Assembly: GCF_022965805.1 (NCBI RefSeq)
Contig: NC_133114.1
Location: 6,530,261 to 6,594,260 of the forward strand
Source: Primulina eburnea
Lineage: Eukaryota; Streptophyta; Magnoliopsida; Lamiales; Gesneriaceae
Direction: 5' to 3'
DNA: 64,000 nucleotides
In this document: positions 44,041 to 56,105 of the stretch, one piece after another
How the letters are laid out: each line of letters opens with the position of its first letter
How positions within the stretch are numbered: position 1 is the stretch's first letter
Translations under genes and position numbers: made by a program
Notes under the pieces: generated by a model
Databases searched by the model: none
What the model was told of the DNA's origin: nothing
Seen by the model: the letters and a program-made list of their open reading frames with translations, nothing else

Positions 44041-45128
44041 TTGGTAGATGTCCTCTCTTGGACTTATCCATCGAGAACCGCTTCACGATGGTATCAATGT
44101 ATGTGGACTGGGTGAGACCAAGCAATCTTTTCGATCTATCTCTTTAGATCTGTATCCCAATACAAAAGATGCTTCACCCAAGTCCTGCATCGAGAACTTA
44201 CTCGCTAACTATATCTTAGTTGATTGCAACATTCCTACATCATTCCCAATGAGTAGAATGTCATCAACATACAACACCAGGAATGTCACAGCACTCCCAC
44301 TGACCTTCTTATACACACAAGGTTCCTTAGGATTCTTAGTAAATCAACTCTTTGATTGTACTATCGAATCTAAGGTTCCAACTCCTAGATGCCTGCTTTA
44401 GACCATAAATAGATCTCTGAAGTTTGCATACCATATGCTCACTTCCGATAGATGTAAACCCTCCAGGTTTGAGACATGTAAATCTCTTCCTTAATATCCC
44501 TATTAAGAAAGGCTGTCTTGACATCCATCTGCCATATCTCATAGTCATACCATGCAGCTATGGTTAGCAAAATCCTTATGGACTTGAACATTGCAACTGG
44601 AGAAAAGGTTTCCTCAAAGTCAACTCCTTGTCTTTGAGTATTCCTTTTGCCACCAATCGCGCCTTGAAGGTCAATACCTTCCCATCCGCCCCAAGTCCCT
44701 ATGGGAACCGTTCCCTCAGGTGGATCCACGAGATCCCTCACTTGGTTCGAATGCATGGAATTCATCTCAGATTCCATTGCTTCAAGCCACTTGGATGAAT
44801 CGGCATCAGATAACGCTTCCTTGAAGGTCCTTGGATCACATCCATGGTTAGGCTCATCATGGCCCTCTTCAAGAAGCAGACCATACCTCATAGGTGTTCT
44901 CGAGACTTTCTCGTATCTGCTAGGAGCTTGTATCTCCTCACTTGGCTCTTCGGGTGTGGGTTCTACAATTGTGGGTGTCTCTCGAACCTCTTCGAGTTCT
45001 ATCATCTCCCTTTTTTCTATCCAATAGAAATTCCTTTTCCAAAAAGGTTGCATTCCTAGAAACAAACACTTTTGTTTCTTGGGGATGATAGAAATAATAT
45101 CAAACTTAATTCCTTGGATATTCCACAA
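44041..45128 (-). pseudogene. pol: Copia D reverse transcriptase
   Basis: From 45128 downward: an acidic linker (ELEEVRETPTIVEPTPEEPSEE), the RT opening (DPRTFKEALSDADSSKWLEAMESEMNSM), VDFEETFSPVAMFKSIRILL and DVKTAFLN. A frameshift near 44450-44500 is followed by MVCKLQRSIYGLKQASRSWN and, further on in broken frame, the YVDD region (about 44250-44290, where the minus strand reads VLYVDDILLI-like). Standard Copia RT but not translatable as one chain. Confidence 0.85.
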
Positions 45129-45600
45129 AGTAACATAAAATGGATCGACTATCCAATTTATCTCACACTACCTGCTTCACATAAGCAGGGCTCCCCATAT
45201 TCTAAGATAAGAATATTTGGGAGGCTTACCCATCCATATCTCATATGGTGTCTGCCTTTGAATGGACATTTAATGGAATATCTTTTAATTTTAAGTTATA
45301 GAGATCGTTTTCAAGTTCTCAAGTACCAATTAAACATTCATTCTTGTAAATGTTGCAAACACCTTTGCTAAATAAACAAGAATATCCATTTTTATCATAA
45401 TAGAAATGGAAACAATGTTTTACACCAAACAGGTACAAACAAAACATCTCTTAAAATTAACTTAAAGTCATTGTTCAACAATAAGTAAACATTTCTTAAG
45501 GTCTTGGCAGCAACTCTTGCTCCATATCCCATCCCCAAGAAGGTCTCACCTTCTCTAATCCTCTTACTTCTTCCCATCACCTGCAACACATTACAGAGAT
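45129..45600 (-). pseudogene. pol: Copia D protease remnant and integrase scrap
   Basis: 45395-45589 shows LNNDFKLILRDVLFVP, the post-protease segment of Copia pol. Between 45130 and 45395 only a short, stop-ridden stretch resembles the integrase C-terminus (ILEYGEPCL and LFLG-like pieces). The integrase catalytic core is absent: the distance is far too short to hold it. Confidence 0.7.
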
Positions 45601-45604
45601 GTGA

Positions 45605-46522
45605 TCAACCTTTGGTATCCAATACCCAAGAAGTAGAGTTAATTGAAATGTTTACTTTAATGTAGAACATACCATTTCCAGAACTTTTCTGGGCAAGATA
45701 TTCTTTGCAATTACGCCTCCAATGTCCAGGCTTCTTGCAGTGATGACATACATCATCAGTCTTGTCAGCCTTAACTGGTCTGGCTGCCTCAACGGGATTC
45801 GGAGATTGCCTCAACAAGGGCACGTTCTTCTTGGGACGTTGGAAAGAACTCTTCTTTCCCTTCCCATGTGGATCAATCTTCGTACCAGATGAAGAACTCA
45901 CATAAAGAACCAACTTCTCTTTCTTGAAGGTGGATTCAAACGTAACAAGCATGTTCACCAACTCCTCAAGGGTCGGTTCCATCTTGTTCATGTTGAAGTT
46001 CACCACAAAAGGATCAAATGAGCTAGGCAGCGATAACATCAACACGTCGGTGGTCAACTCCGAAGGCAAGATCAGATCCATGCCAACGAGCTTGTCCACG
46101 AGCCCGATCACCTTTAGGCCATGCTCATGGACCGAGGCCCCATCTCGCATGCGCAAAGTGATCAGCTCCTTGATGGTAGCATGCCTGAGAGGACGCGTTT
46201 GCTCTCCAAAGAGCTCCTTGAGGTGCAAATGGATGTCAGCAGCATTCTTTGCACCCTCAAAACGCCTCTGCAGCTCATCATTCATAGAAGTCAGCATATA
46301 ACACCTGGCTATCAAGTCATGGTCACACCATTCCTTGTAAGTCTGCAATTCCTCAGGAGTGCAGTCAGTCGGAGCCTCAACAGGGGGCGACTCAGTCAGT
46401 GTATATGCTACCCTTTCCTAATTCAAGACTATTTTTAGGTTTCTTAGCCAAGTGAGGTAATTAGGTCCGGTTAACATGTGTTTGTCGAGTATTGCAGATA
46501 TCGGATTGCGAATCGAAGACAT
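45605..46522 (-). pseudogene. gag: Copia D gag
   Basis: The natural start is ATG at 46522 (MSSIRNPISAILDKHMLTGPNYLTWL in two blocks). An in-frame TAG at 46418-46420 cuts it after LKIVLN. The remaining frame is open to 45605: UBN2-type gag core (LTSMNDELQRRFEGAKNAAD ... IGLVDKLVGMDLILPSELTTD) and a CCHC knuckle CHHCKKPGHWRRNC near 45700-45745, then SINSTSWVLDTKG, the start of protease. One nonsense change therefore separates it from an open gag. Confidence 0.87.
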
Positions 46523-48318
46523 TGTCAAAACTTGTACTGAAAAGTAAAACAGATAAATGTTGATGACTATTTAAAATATTTGGTAAGATATAAAGTATGG
46601 ACTTTAACTTTATAAATATTTACTCCCACTGTTTTGACATCTTTCACTACCCTCTAGTGAAAACGGGAAACTCCTTTCCTCAGTAGGTACGTAAGGTCCA
46701 ATTAACGAATTATGATCTCGAATAATATCAGCCAATCACAATTCCTAAAAGGTAGTTTCCCAATTGCATCACAATGCAACCCTTAACGTAAACTTTTGTC
46801 TCACGTTTGATTAGGACCCATTATAGACGTCGTTCATCTTTACGTGTCAAGCCTTACCCATCGATGTTGAACCTTAATGGACGGTCGCCATGAGTTCCCT
46901 CAATTATCTGAGCCGAAGTCATGGGAGTTCCACGTAGTTCACATCACCATGTCAATGGATGTCACAGCTTTCCGGCACCCAAGGCCCCCCCAATAATATG
47001 AGCCGAGCCCCGAGTACGGGTAGCGTTCATCATGCACCCATTGTCGATGGAAGACAAGGAAATTATAACCAATTTTATAATTCCCCTTTTCGGGCTTGAT
47101 ATTAATTTTGAATCTTATTCAAAATGAGGGTTTTTAGTTTTGAAAGGTCTCATCATTAATTTTATTTTTAAAAGCTCGCCATGTTTGATCGTATGTTTGC
47201 CGGATTCATGCAACTTTGTTATTATCATCATAATAATAACGCACATACTCATTATTTATAACATATCATGCATATATTATAAACAGTAAACAAAACAAGG
47301 ATGATCAATCGCCCCAATACTAACGGACCGTGTGAGCTAAACACGGGCCTAGGTCCAATCCTAGGGAAATGCACGGGATGCAAATGCAACTATTACATAA
47401 GCTTCCAATATTTACATGTCTTCGATCTTCATAATCATCATGGCCACCATCTTCCAATCTTGATCATCCACTATACTAATATTTACAAATAAATATCCAT
47501 GGCAAATAGGGATACATCTCATGGGGTGGGAACGGGCCATAAACCAAGCCCACTTTATAAATTGATAATTATTACAATCATTCAACACAAAATATCCTAG
47601 CATACACCTAGCAAATTGGGCTTGGGCTTTTGATCATCCTTCATGCATAATATCACATATCATACACCATCAATTAATTATCACAATAATTAATTGATCC
47701 AATATTATATATCTTGATCCAATCACTAACCGCCACGATTATAAACTAAATTAACAAAGTATACAAACACCTTTGTCTACTTTCAAATTAATTTATTTAT
47801 AACCGAATTTCTTGTAAATCACCATTTACTATAAATAATTAAAGTCCAACTTAAATTATTTATTTCATGAGAAAATATTTGCAACTTTTGTAATTTTAAA
47901 CTTAAGGGCCCAAAAACTCATTTTTCACCAAAAATATTTTGGCCCATTTAAAATTCACAAACATGTTAGCCATCCAATGGCCCAACAACTCAAGGCCCAT
48001 GACACTTTGATATTCCAAAACACTTTTGGAAACCCTAGCCGTCATCGCCGTCGCCGGAGCTCCGTCGCCGGATTCCGGCCAACATGTCAAATTTTTTTTT
48101 TTATTTATTAAAAATAGGGGGGCTGTTCGGGGGGGCTGCCCTTGCTGCCCGTTTCGGGCAGCCCCTCGGGCAGCCCAAGCTGCCCGAAATGGGCAGCAAC
48201 TTGCTGCCCAAAAGCCGCCCCAAATCCGGCCTTGAATCGTTGCAAACCTTCACCTCATGCGGTTAGACATCGATCTCAACATAATATCTTGTAATTGCTA
48301 CACAAAATCGTAACCATA
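46523..48318 (-). other. Long 5' leader of Copia D between primer site and gag
   Basis: 1.8 kb with no gene. Next to the primer site is a GC-rich cluster with three perfect hairpins (48144-48209, listed separately). The rest is AT-rich with a block of short CG-containing words near 46700-47060 (TATGAGCCGAGCCCCGAGTACGGG). Such long leaders occur in some Copia lineages; I see no transduced host exon. Confidence 0.6.
48144..48209. repeat. Three consecutive GCTGCCC/GGGCAGC hairpins in Copia D leader
   Basis: Stem 1: GCTGCCCG (48144-48151), 3-base loop, CGGGCAGC (48155-48162). Stem 2: GGGCAGC (48168-48174), loop CCAA, GCTGCCC (48179-48185). Stem 3: GGGCAGC (48191-48197), loop AACTT, GCTGCCC (48203-48209). 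Centres are about 23-24 bp apart. They lie 110-175 nt downstream of the primer site in the genomic RNA. Confidence 0.9.
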
Positions 48319-48330
48319 GCTCTAATACCA
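48319..48330 (-). promoter_or_regulatory. Primer binding site of Copia D
   Basis: Minus-strand TGGTATTAGAGC, tRNA-iMet type with one C-to-T change, two bases from the LTR end at 48333. Confidence 0.85.
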
Positions 48331-48332
48331 CT

Positions 48333-50412
48333 TGAAAGGGGATCTGTTACGGTGGCCGGAAGTGCAACGGAAGCAACAAAATTTTCGAAAATCAAATTTT
48401 CTTGAAGAAAATTTCGGCCACCTTGATAATATTGTGTAGCAAATACAAAAACACAAAAATGACATTCATAGTGTGTTTAAGAAATGTACCTATCAATCAC
48501 AAGGATTGATGTATGGCTCCAACTAAGGTGTAAACACCTTAGCTCTTCAATGGCAAGACAATCTACAAGCTTCACCTTGTTCTTGAATCTTTCCTTCAAA
48601 ATTAGGCCCACCACCAACTAGCTAGAACCACCCTAATTTTGCACTAGAAAAATTAGAGTATTTTTCATTGAGAAGTGTAGGATTTCCTCAACAATTGAAG
48701 AAAGAAAAATTGGAGAAAAACTTGAGAGAGTTCTCCTCAAAGTTTCGGCCATAGTGGTATACAATGGGGGGAAGTGAGACTTGTCTTGGTCCTTGAAAAA
48801 GTTGATGTGAATTCCAATGCCAAGCCTAGATATTTGAAAAAGTTGTCTCCCAACCTTTCATCTTCCCATGCATGCAAGACTTATTTGATTTTTAACAATT
48901 AAAAATCCATGGACTTAATTTAATTATCTCAAACACATTTGAGACTAATTAAACATTACTTGAATTTACTCAAGTCCACTAGTTTAAATAATTTATTTAA
49001 ATTGAGCTCTACAAGACTCAATGTGATTTAATTAATTCAACACTTGAATTAATTTAATTATTTGGACTCTACTAGGTCCACTAGTGTTTAATTAATTCAA
49101 CACTTGAATTAATTTAATTTAGTCCATAATAATGTTTATGAAAATCACAATTTTCAAATACATTATTCACTTGGCCAACTTTTAATTTAGGAACACTTCC
49201 ATAAATTAAAATTTACATTTCTCTCATAGAAGTCATACTTCTAATTTTCCTTACGCTTATAAACTCCTTTATAAGCCGTTCAACACATTGAACTATTTTA
49301 CTTCTCAACGGGATCTAGAAAGCTAGTACTTGTGTGGCCCTCAATGGTTCATTGATACAACTAGCCGTGGGTTCACATCTCCATGTGATTCGGACTAAAC
49401 ATGTCCTTATATGAGCATACCCCAATTGCTCCATTCTTACTTATCAACTCCTTGATAACAAGAACGTCAGAACTCAAGTCTGATAGTACCCAACCAATCA
49501 TGTTAAACGCCTAGCAGCATCGCTTACATGATTCCCTAGGTATCAAATGATAGTGCCTGCAAGAACCATTCAATTATGGTTAGCGTACAGTACGGTCCCT
49601 TCAACTCATATATCCCGACCGATTCGACAACCATTGGTTTATCGAGAGTTGTCAATGAATCGATACTATGTGTCATGTCGTAGTTGCATCAATGGTGTAA
49701 TCTATGAAACCCCTTTCACAATTACCACCATACTCTGGCCAGAGATTTCAACCTACATACACATGATAACACATAGGATATCCATACCCGAAGGTAAGCG
49801 GTGAATCCCCGACTACAATGCATCGACTCCTATATGTTTCGACAGATCACCCAACCTTGCCACCTGATGACCCCATAAGAGTCGGTAAACAAGTCAAAGT
49901 GAAACGCTAACACATAGAGTCTCAATATTGTCCCGGGTCATAAGGACTAATGGTGTACAACCATAAACCAGGACTTTTCCACTCGATAAGTGAGAACCAC
50001 TTGGAAAGTCCTTTTATGGAGGGTTGTTCAGTGCACTCTACCAGGAGCACCTATCTGCATGCTCGGACATCACAATGTCCCCTACCAATGAAACATGGTA
50101 CTCACATCGCAGATACTAGTCTCTAACTCGAGCGGCCTATATCCTTCTTAGTGGCGGCTGAATCGACTAGGAACCGTTTAGAATATACAGTATTACAAAT
50201 ATGAGTTTCATGATACTCATCATATGAGCATCTCATATTCTTTCTAATATTTGTATATTAAAGGGCTTTATCTATGCAACTAGCATGGGTATACAGATAA
50301 AGATGTGCCAAAATAAATATTTCAAATATTATTAAAATAAAGACTGCTTATACATAGAGTTTCATTGTGAACACTCGGCCAACAATTGGCTCGACGGACA
50401 CCTACTCTAACA
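48333..50412 (-). repeat. 5' LTR of Copia D
   Basis: 2080 bp, same length as the 3' LTR; differences noted at the start (GTGCAAC versus GCGCAAC; TTTTCG versus TTTTTG), mid (ATTTCC versus CTTTCC; TTTTCCTTAC versus TTTTCTTTAC; GGTCCCTTC versus GGTCCTTTC) and right end (about six). The right flank is ATAAG and then chromovirus LTR sequence. Confidence 0.95.
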
Positions 50413-52335
50413 ATAAGGGCAATAACCGGCTTGCATGGCCATAGGAATTAAGGTTTTCTTTCAAAAATAGGGCTGAAGTTCGGTAGGAGTTCTAGGCTTG
50501 TTCACGGGTCTTGATTGGCTTTATTTGGGTTGAATATGGTTTAGTTAGGTGTTATTAAGCTTTGGTTCAAATTTGGTAATGTTTGGTTAAGTTTCGAATC
50601 AATACGAGTCAAAACCGGATGTACGTCTAGGTTTAAAAACGAATCGACGAAATTATCGAAAAGCTAAATTTTAAGCCTTTTAAGTTAATAGGTTAAGTTT
50701 GGAATGATTTGGGACGTCGTTTCGAGGTCTAGGGATAATTATGGAAAATTATGCGTCTAGGGGTAAAACGGTCATTTATACCATAAAATTGTTAGACGTC
50801 CTAAATAATGTTAATATGTTTATTTTAAATGTTTATGAAATTATATGATGAAACTTTAATGCTAAAATACATGTTGCATGCTTGGTTTAAAAGAAAAATG
50901 ATTTATAAATGCTTGAATTTTTATAAATGATGGAGATATGAAAAGTTGAAGGAGGTGAAGTGATTGTGACTAATACGATGATTACGATGACATATAAGGT
51001 CAATGCTCAGTTGACGGGTGAGAGTGTCGCTGATGTCCCTGCTGCCCACAACTGTGGTTACATATAGATGGATCCATCGACCTTTCAACTGATCGAATCA
51101 CGATTAACGATCTGAATTCAATAAAAAAATTGTATACGTATATGATGAAAAAATAAAATGTATATGATGGAAGGAAAAAAAATGTTTAAGTTGTGCATGT
51201 TCATTAAAAGCTATTTTAAGTAAAAGTATTTTCATTGTTGCATGGGGATGTATATATATTATTTGTTATCATGATTAAGGATTGATGTCATTAGACTCAC
51301 TAAGTGTGATCGATCCAGGTGGACATGAATATAATGGAGGCCTTGATGGTTGAACTAGCTGGACTGAAGGTACACACAAAACCTGAGGACCGTCGTTAGT
51401 TTTCCGCACTTATGTTTATTACTCATGCTAATGATTTAAGTTACTTTTAAGATTTTATTGCTTTTAATGCTTTTGAAAGGTTTTTGAGAGGATGTTAGAG
51501 TTAAGTTTATTTTTGAAATAATGTTAGTTTAAGTTGTTGACGTTTTACGATTTATGTTTTGAATTACGTTCTTTTGAATTTTCAAATAATAGTGGGTTGG
51601 TTTATTTTTAAATAGTGCAAAAGTATTTAAAATATATTTATATATGTGTATGGGTTCGGCCGAATAGAGGGATAAGAAAAAAAAATTTCTTGTACATTTT
51701 AAAGAAAAACGAGTAGTGAACGTTTCATTGTCAAATTTTGAAACTAATAAATTCCAACAGTTAGGAATCGAGGCTACAGTATTCGACAGGAACTGTGGGC
51801 TCTGATGACCCTGGATATTGTAGGTCCACGTTTTGATGATGACTGTAGGAGCCAAAACATGCCTAGGACAGATCAGATACTACACACTCGAGCGCTTTTA
51901 GACTAGGCATGATATTCTTGATTTGATCCTTGATATCTGAGCATATTGCATTTCACATGCACCATATCAATTTGTATACTTGTACATTCTCGTATTGGGC
52001 GATTTTCGCTCACGTCTTTTTTTTCATCTTGGGCACTCCATTCTACATGATAGGTCTTAGGTTGGACGGTTTGGATGGCCAGGGCAGTGGCTAGAGTAGT
52101 TGGGTTTTCGTTGGTAATCCAGTGGAGGTTTTATTTAATTTTTTGTATTCTCATTCCAAATTATGTTTTAGATATGGTTGTATTAACATTTAAAACTGAG
52201 ATTATTATTTTGTTTTCGTTTGCTTTGTAAGATGATTAAGTTATTTGGTTTCTGCTGTTTAGTTGTTGTTATCAAGTTTAAATTTTGAATGTTTATTAGT
52301 CTGTTTAGTAGTGGTTCGGATAAGGGCGCTACATA
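50413..52335 (+). repeat. Chromovirus LTR fragments, right of Copia D
   Basis: Continues the LTR interrupted at 41198 (GGGTAAAACGGTCATTTATACC near 50760 parallels Gypsy2 LTR near 21750). From about 51770 it resembles the last ~560 bp of the Gypsy1 LTR (TAGGTCCACGT, GTATTGGGCGATTTTCGCTCACG, CTTAGGTTGGACGG) and ends AAGGGCGCTACA at about 52335. No primer site follows, so it is a fragment or solo LTR; no coding sequence. Confidence 0.65.
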
Positions 52336-52417
52336 ATATATAGATAAAATATAGTAGAGAGGTTTAAGAAATTTTTTTAGCCCAAGTAGGCTTGCCACCA
52401 ATTACACTTTGGTAAAA

Positions 52418-52586
52418 ACTTGTGTGAGACGGTTTCACGAGTCGTATTTTGTGAGACGGATCTCTTATTTGGGTCACTATGAAAAAATATTACTTTTTAT
52501 GTTAAAAGTATTACTTTTTATTGTGAATATCGGTAGAGTTGACCTGTCTCACAGATAAAAATTTATGAGACCGTCTCACAAGATAT
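52418..52586. mobile_element. MITE with GTGAGACGGTCTCAC-type ends
   Basis: Left end CTTGTGTGAGACGGTTTCAC, right end (reverse complement) CTTGTGAGACGGTCTC. The interior TTTGTGAGACGGATCTCTTATTTGGGTCA and the repeated TATTACTTTTTAT are the pattern of a high-copy repeat common in Lamiales. About 169 bp, non-coding. Confidence 0.85.
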
Positions 52587-53449
52587 ATACTCTTACACTT
52601 TTGATCAATTTTAAAACTGTTTCTACCATCGAAAACTTATAACCCATATGATATAAATATAATAATTTAATGAGATATATTGACTAATTATAACAATATT
52701 TCCCCATTATATATAGATATAAAAAAATTCCTTACCAGTCTCAAATAACAGTTGATTAACTCAATCTTTAGTATCATGAAGTAGCGTTTCCAATCAGGAA
52801 AGTTCTATGATTAACTAATCAAAACGAGAAACGAAAGAATGTTTTTTCATTTGTTCAGGATCGTACACTCAAATCGAAAGTTGAACACAAGGATTTTGAT
52901 AAGGAAAACCACTAAGATATTATTTCTAAAATAGTATAATTCTTATAATTAAGAAAAAAATATAAATGAGAATTTTTCGATCAAATGTAAGAATTAGAAT
53001 CATCTTGTAGCAACTTTCTTGGCAAAACGAGGGAACAAAATGAATGCATGAAATAAATAGCAGTAAAATGAAGGCTTAATCAAATGAAGGTACAACTTGA
53101 AATAAAATGCATAAAACTAAGGGTTGGGTGCTTATGCTTTTGTGTGTGGCGAAAATGAGTAAATTTAATAATTCCATATATACTTGCTTTATAGAAACTA
53201 GATGAAAACAGGAGGCAAAGGAAAATAACAACTGGAATGACGGCTAAAAACTTAATACATACGGGAAGATAAATGGAACCTGATGCACTGAAGTGCATAC
53301 AAAACACAAAGTAAGCTTCCCGAATCGATTGATAAATACATCTTGCTATAACTTTGGGAAAATTGACGAAGCTGAGCATTTTTTATCATGGTGCAGAATG
53401 AATGAATTGATATAGAAGGGGATGTAGCTTGGTGCGGATTGCGAGTCCC
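52587..53449. other. AT-rich sequence, nothing recognised
   Basis: No element end, no plausible gene. The open frame at 53080-53379 (minus) has a hydrophobic composition but no family resemblance and no supporting context. Confidence 0.5.
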
Positions 53450-55261
53450 TTAGATTGATCATATCTTTCAATGTTTGATTTTCTTCCTGCAATTCCATTA
53501 GATTGAGGTGAATATTGTGCAGCAGTTTGATGTATGCCTCAGGATGAACTTAACTCGTCAAAATTTGCACTATATTTATCATCTTTTCTCACTACGAAGT
53601 CTTTTTATTTGTTTACCAAGTTGATTCTCAATTTCTGTTCTATATGTTTTGAATGCTTCAAGTGTTTAATCTTTACTTCAAAATATATATATAGCAGTGT
53701 CTCGTACAATCGCCAATAATTGTTACATAATATTTTTTCCCTCATCTACTTTGCACAAACTTAAAATTATCCAGATCGGTGTGTATTAGTTTTGAAAGAG
53801 TTGCACATTTTTCAATAGAATGGAAAGACACTTTGTTCATTTTTGCTTTAACACATATCTCGCAATTATGTGTTGGATCAACGTTGTATTTGGGCAATAA
53901 TTCTAAATCCATCAATCATCGCACAATATTAAAATTTATATGTATTTAATGAAAATGCCATAAATCAAAACACTCAAGAAAGTAAACAGAATATTATTTT
54001 TATTATCGTCAACAATACGACAAATTGTTGTTACATTTATCTTGAAGATGTTCTCATTGAGACACCTCTTCCAAATAAAATGACCATTTTTGGTAAGTAC
54101 AAAGTTTTTAGACATAAATACAAGCTTCAAATCATGTTTGACCAACAACAAACCAGAGACTAGGTTCTTTATAATGACTGGAATGTGAAGTACATCACCA
54201 AAGGTTACTTACATCCTTGATGTCATCCTTATAACCTCCTTTCCAAGCCCTACTACCTCCGATATAGCAGAATTTTTCATGTAGAGCTTTCTCCCAAAAG
54301 TTGAAGTATATGTGGAGAACATCTCTTTATCGGAGCATATATGGAAAGTAACACCCGTATCAACCCACCAATCGTTTGGGTTTTCCGCCAAGTTTATTTC
54401 AAAAAAAACTGCAGATAACTCAAGTTCAGAAAAATCAAACGGTACTATTTATTCTTAAACTACATTTTCTTGCTCCTTTCCTTTCTTTAGTTTTCTACAT
54501 TCATTTGCCTTGTGTTTTGATTTACCGCAATTGTAGCAAGTTCCCTTGAACTTTTTCCGATTTGTTGGTGGTGTTGTTCCACCATAGATTTCATATTCTT
54601 CCCTTTATTACTAGTTTCCATAATATTAACTTTTGCAGCCACTCTGTTTCCTTTGTTTTCAATATTTCGGTTGTACTCTTTGATCCTTTGTCTCACAATC
54701 AAGTCTTTTAATCCCATCTCTTTTACTTTGTGTTTAAGTAATTCTTGAAATCCTTCTACAGAGGATTTTCTCGATAATGATAAAAATTTGAAAAGACTCG
54801 CTCAGACTCATCCCCTCCACACGAATCTCGTGTTGTAGTTCTTGCACTTGACTCACAATGGATTTTGAGTCTATCATCTTAAAGTCTAGAAACCATCCCA
54901 CTATAAACTTCTTAAGACCAACATTCTTTTCCATGTACTTCTTCTCGAGCATCTCCCAGAATTCCTTCGCAATTTTGACTTGACAATACACATTGTAGAG
55001 TGCATTGTCCAATCCATTTAAAATATAGTTCCTGCATAGAAAATCATTATGATTCCATGCATCCAGTGCAACCTATTTTTAGGATAAAATTCATTTTCTG
55101 CGATGGTGGGATGATCCTCCTTAAAAAATCTGGCCAAACTTAGAGTTATAAGATAGGCAGTATTTCTGTTGCCATCATTTGAAATCTGCAACATTGAACT
55201 TCTCTGATTTTTCTCTTTGTGTGATTGGAACAGTTGATGTCGTTGATGATGAAGCCATCTT
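53450..55261 (-). pseudogene. Copia relic E: gag, protease, partial integrase
   Basis: Minus strand, heavily decayed. Gag from about 55260 (SNDGNRNTAYLITLSLARFFKED, ENEFYPKNRL), then DNALYNVYCQVKIAKEFWEMLEKKY (54935-55010), knuckle CYNCGKSKHKANEC at about 54490-54540, protease WWVDTGVTFHICSDKEMFSTY (54300-54385), pre-integrase KHDLKLVFMSKNFVLTKNG (54080-54140) and HNCEICVKAKMNKVSF (about 53800-53850), and an integrase block YSPQSNGIA.RK near 53490-53520. Nothing of RT is left; the relic is cut at about 53445. Confidence 0.85.
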
Positions 55262-56105
55262 TGATATTTCAAAATAGGGAAAACACTTTTTAAGATTGTT
55301 TGGGTAGGTGGTACATTAAATCCCAAAAAATGGAAAATAAATCTGCAGAAGTTGAGAGTTGAGGCAAGTGTTGAACACTTTCTCTTTAATAAGAAATTTT
55401 CCACAACTTGGTGCTTCTGTTTATCATAGTTTTTCACCGAGATACAACAACTCCTCATGCAAATACAACATGGTAATTTGCAAGAATAATGACCAGGAAA
55501 ATGAGTGTATTCCCTTTGAAAAAAAGAAGTAGCGAAGGAACAATATGAGTACAATGATATTCATAAAATTATGATGCAAAAGTGTTTTTTGTTTGTCTAT
55601 GATAATGTGTTTAAGGATATCAATCAGCAAGGATATGTTGTTCCATCAAAGGGGGGTCCCTTTATCCAAAATTCATATGAAAACCATAAAAAGATACCAT
55701 TTGGATGCAAAACATCATGAAAATCATAACTTTTTGTCAATCAGCGCTTCCAGGTGCCTAGGCGCACACTTTATGGGCGCCTAGGCTCCTTTTCCTCGTC
55801 CCTGGAAAAATTCCAATGCATATGGTCCTTGAAATTCCAAGGCACATAGGCAGGCGCTTATGCACCATTACGAGGCTACTAGGTTCCTCCACTCTGCAAC
55901 ATGAGGCACTTAGGTGCCTTCCCTGCGGCTTGGATCATTCCAGGCCACATATGGGGTGCTGAGAAACCAGGAAGCACATGGAACAATCTTTTAAGTTTGC
56001 GTTCATCTTTTTTTATTTAATTTCTATTCATTAAGTCTTAAAACATTCTAACAACATTGGTATGTCATGCAATCCAATATTTCTGGCTTGTTGGCATATA
56101 TTACA
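55262..56105 (-). repeat. Probable 5' LTR and leader of Copia relic E
   Basis: In minus-strand sense a candidate LTR start TGTAATATATGCCAACAAG lies at 56105. U3 carries a run of CCTAGG-centred motifs (GGTGCCTAGGCGC, GGCGCCTAGGC) at about 55745-55960. The LTR 3' end and primer site could not be placed. No gene. Confidence 0.5.

Larger units (their letters stand above)
41199..50412 (-). mobile_element. Copia D: complete-ended, recently inserted Ty1/copia with decayed coding region
   Basis: 9214 bp with target duplication ATAAG (41194-41198 and 50413-50417). LTRs 41199-43278 and 48333-50412 are both 2080 bp and differ at roughly ten positions by eye. The primer site is at 48319-48330 and the purine tract beside 43279. 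Coding order on the minus strand is gag, protease remnant, RT, RNase H; most of the integrase is missing or unreadable around 45130-45395. Young ends with a ruined interior suggest that the copy was moved by proteins made elsewhere. Confidence 0.93.

Noticed and set aside
53080..53379. 99-codon hydrophobic open frame
   Set aside because: No homology recognised, AT-rich context, no neighbours that support a gene.
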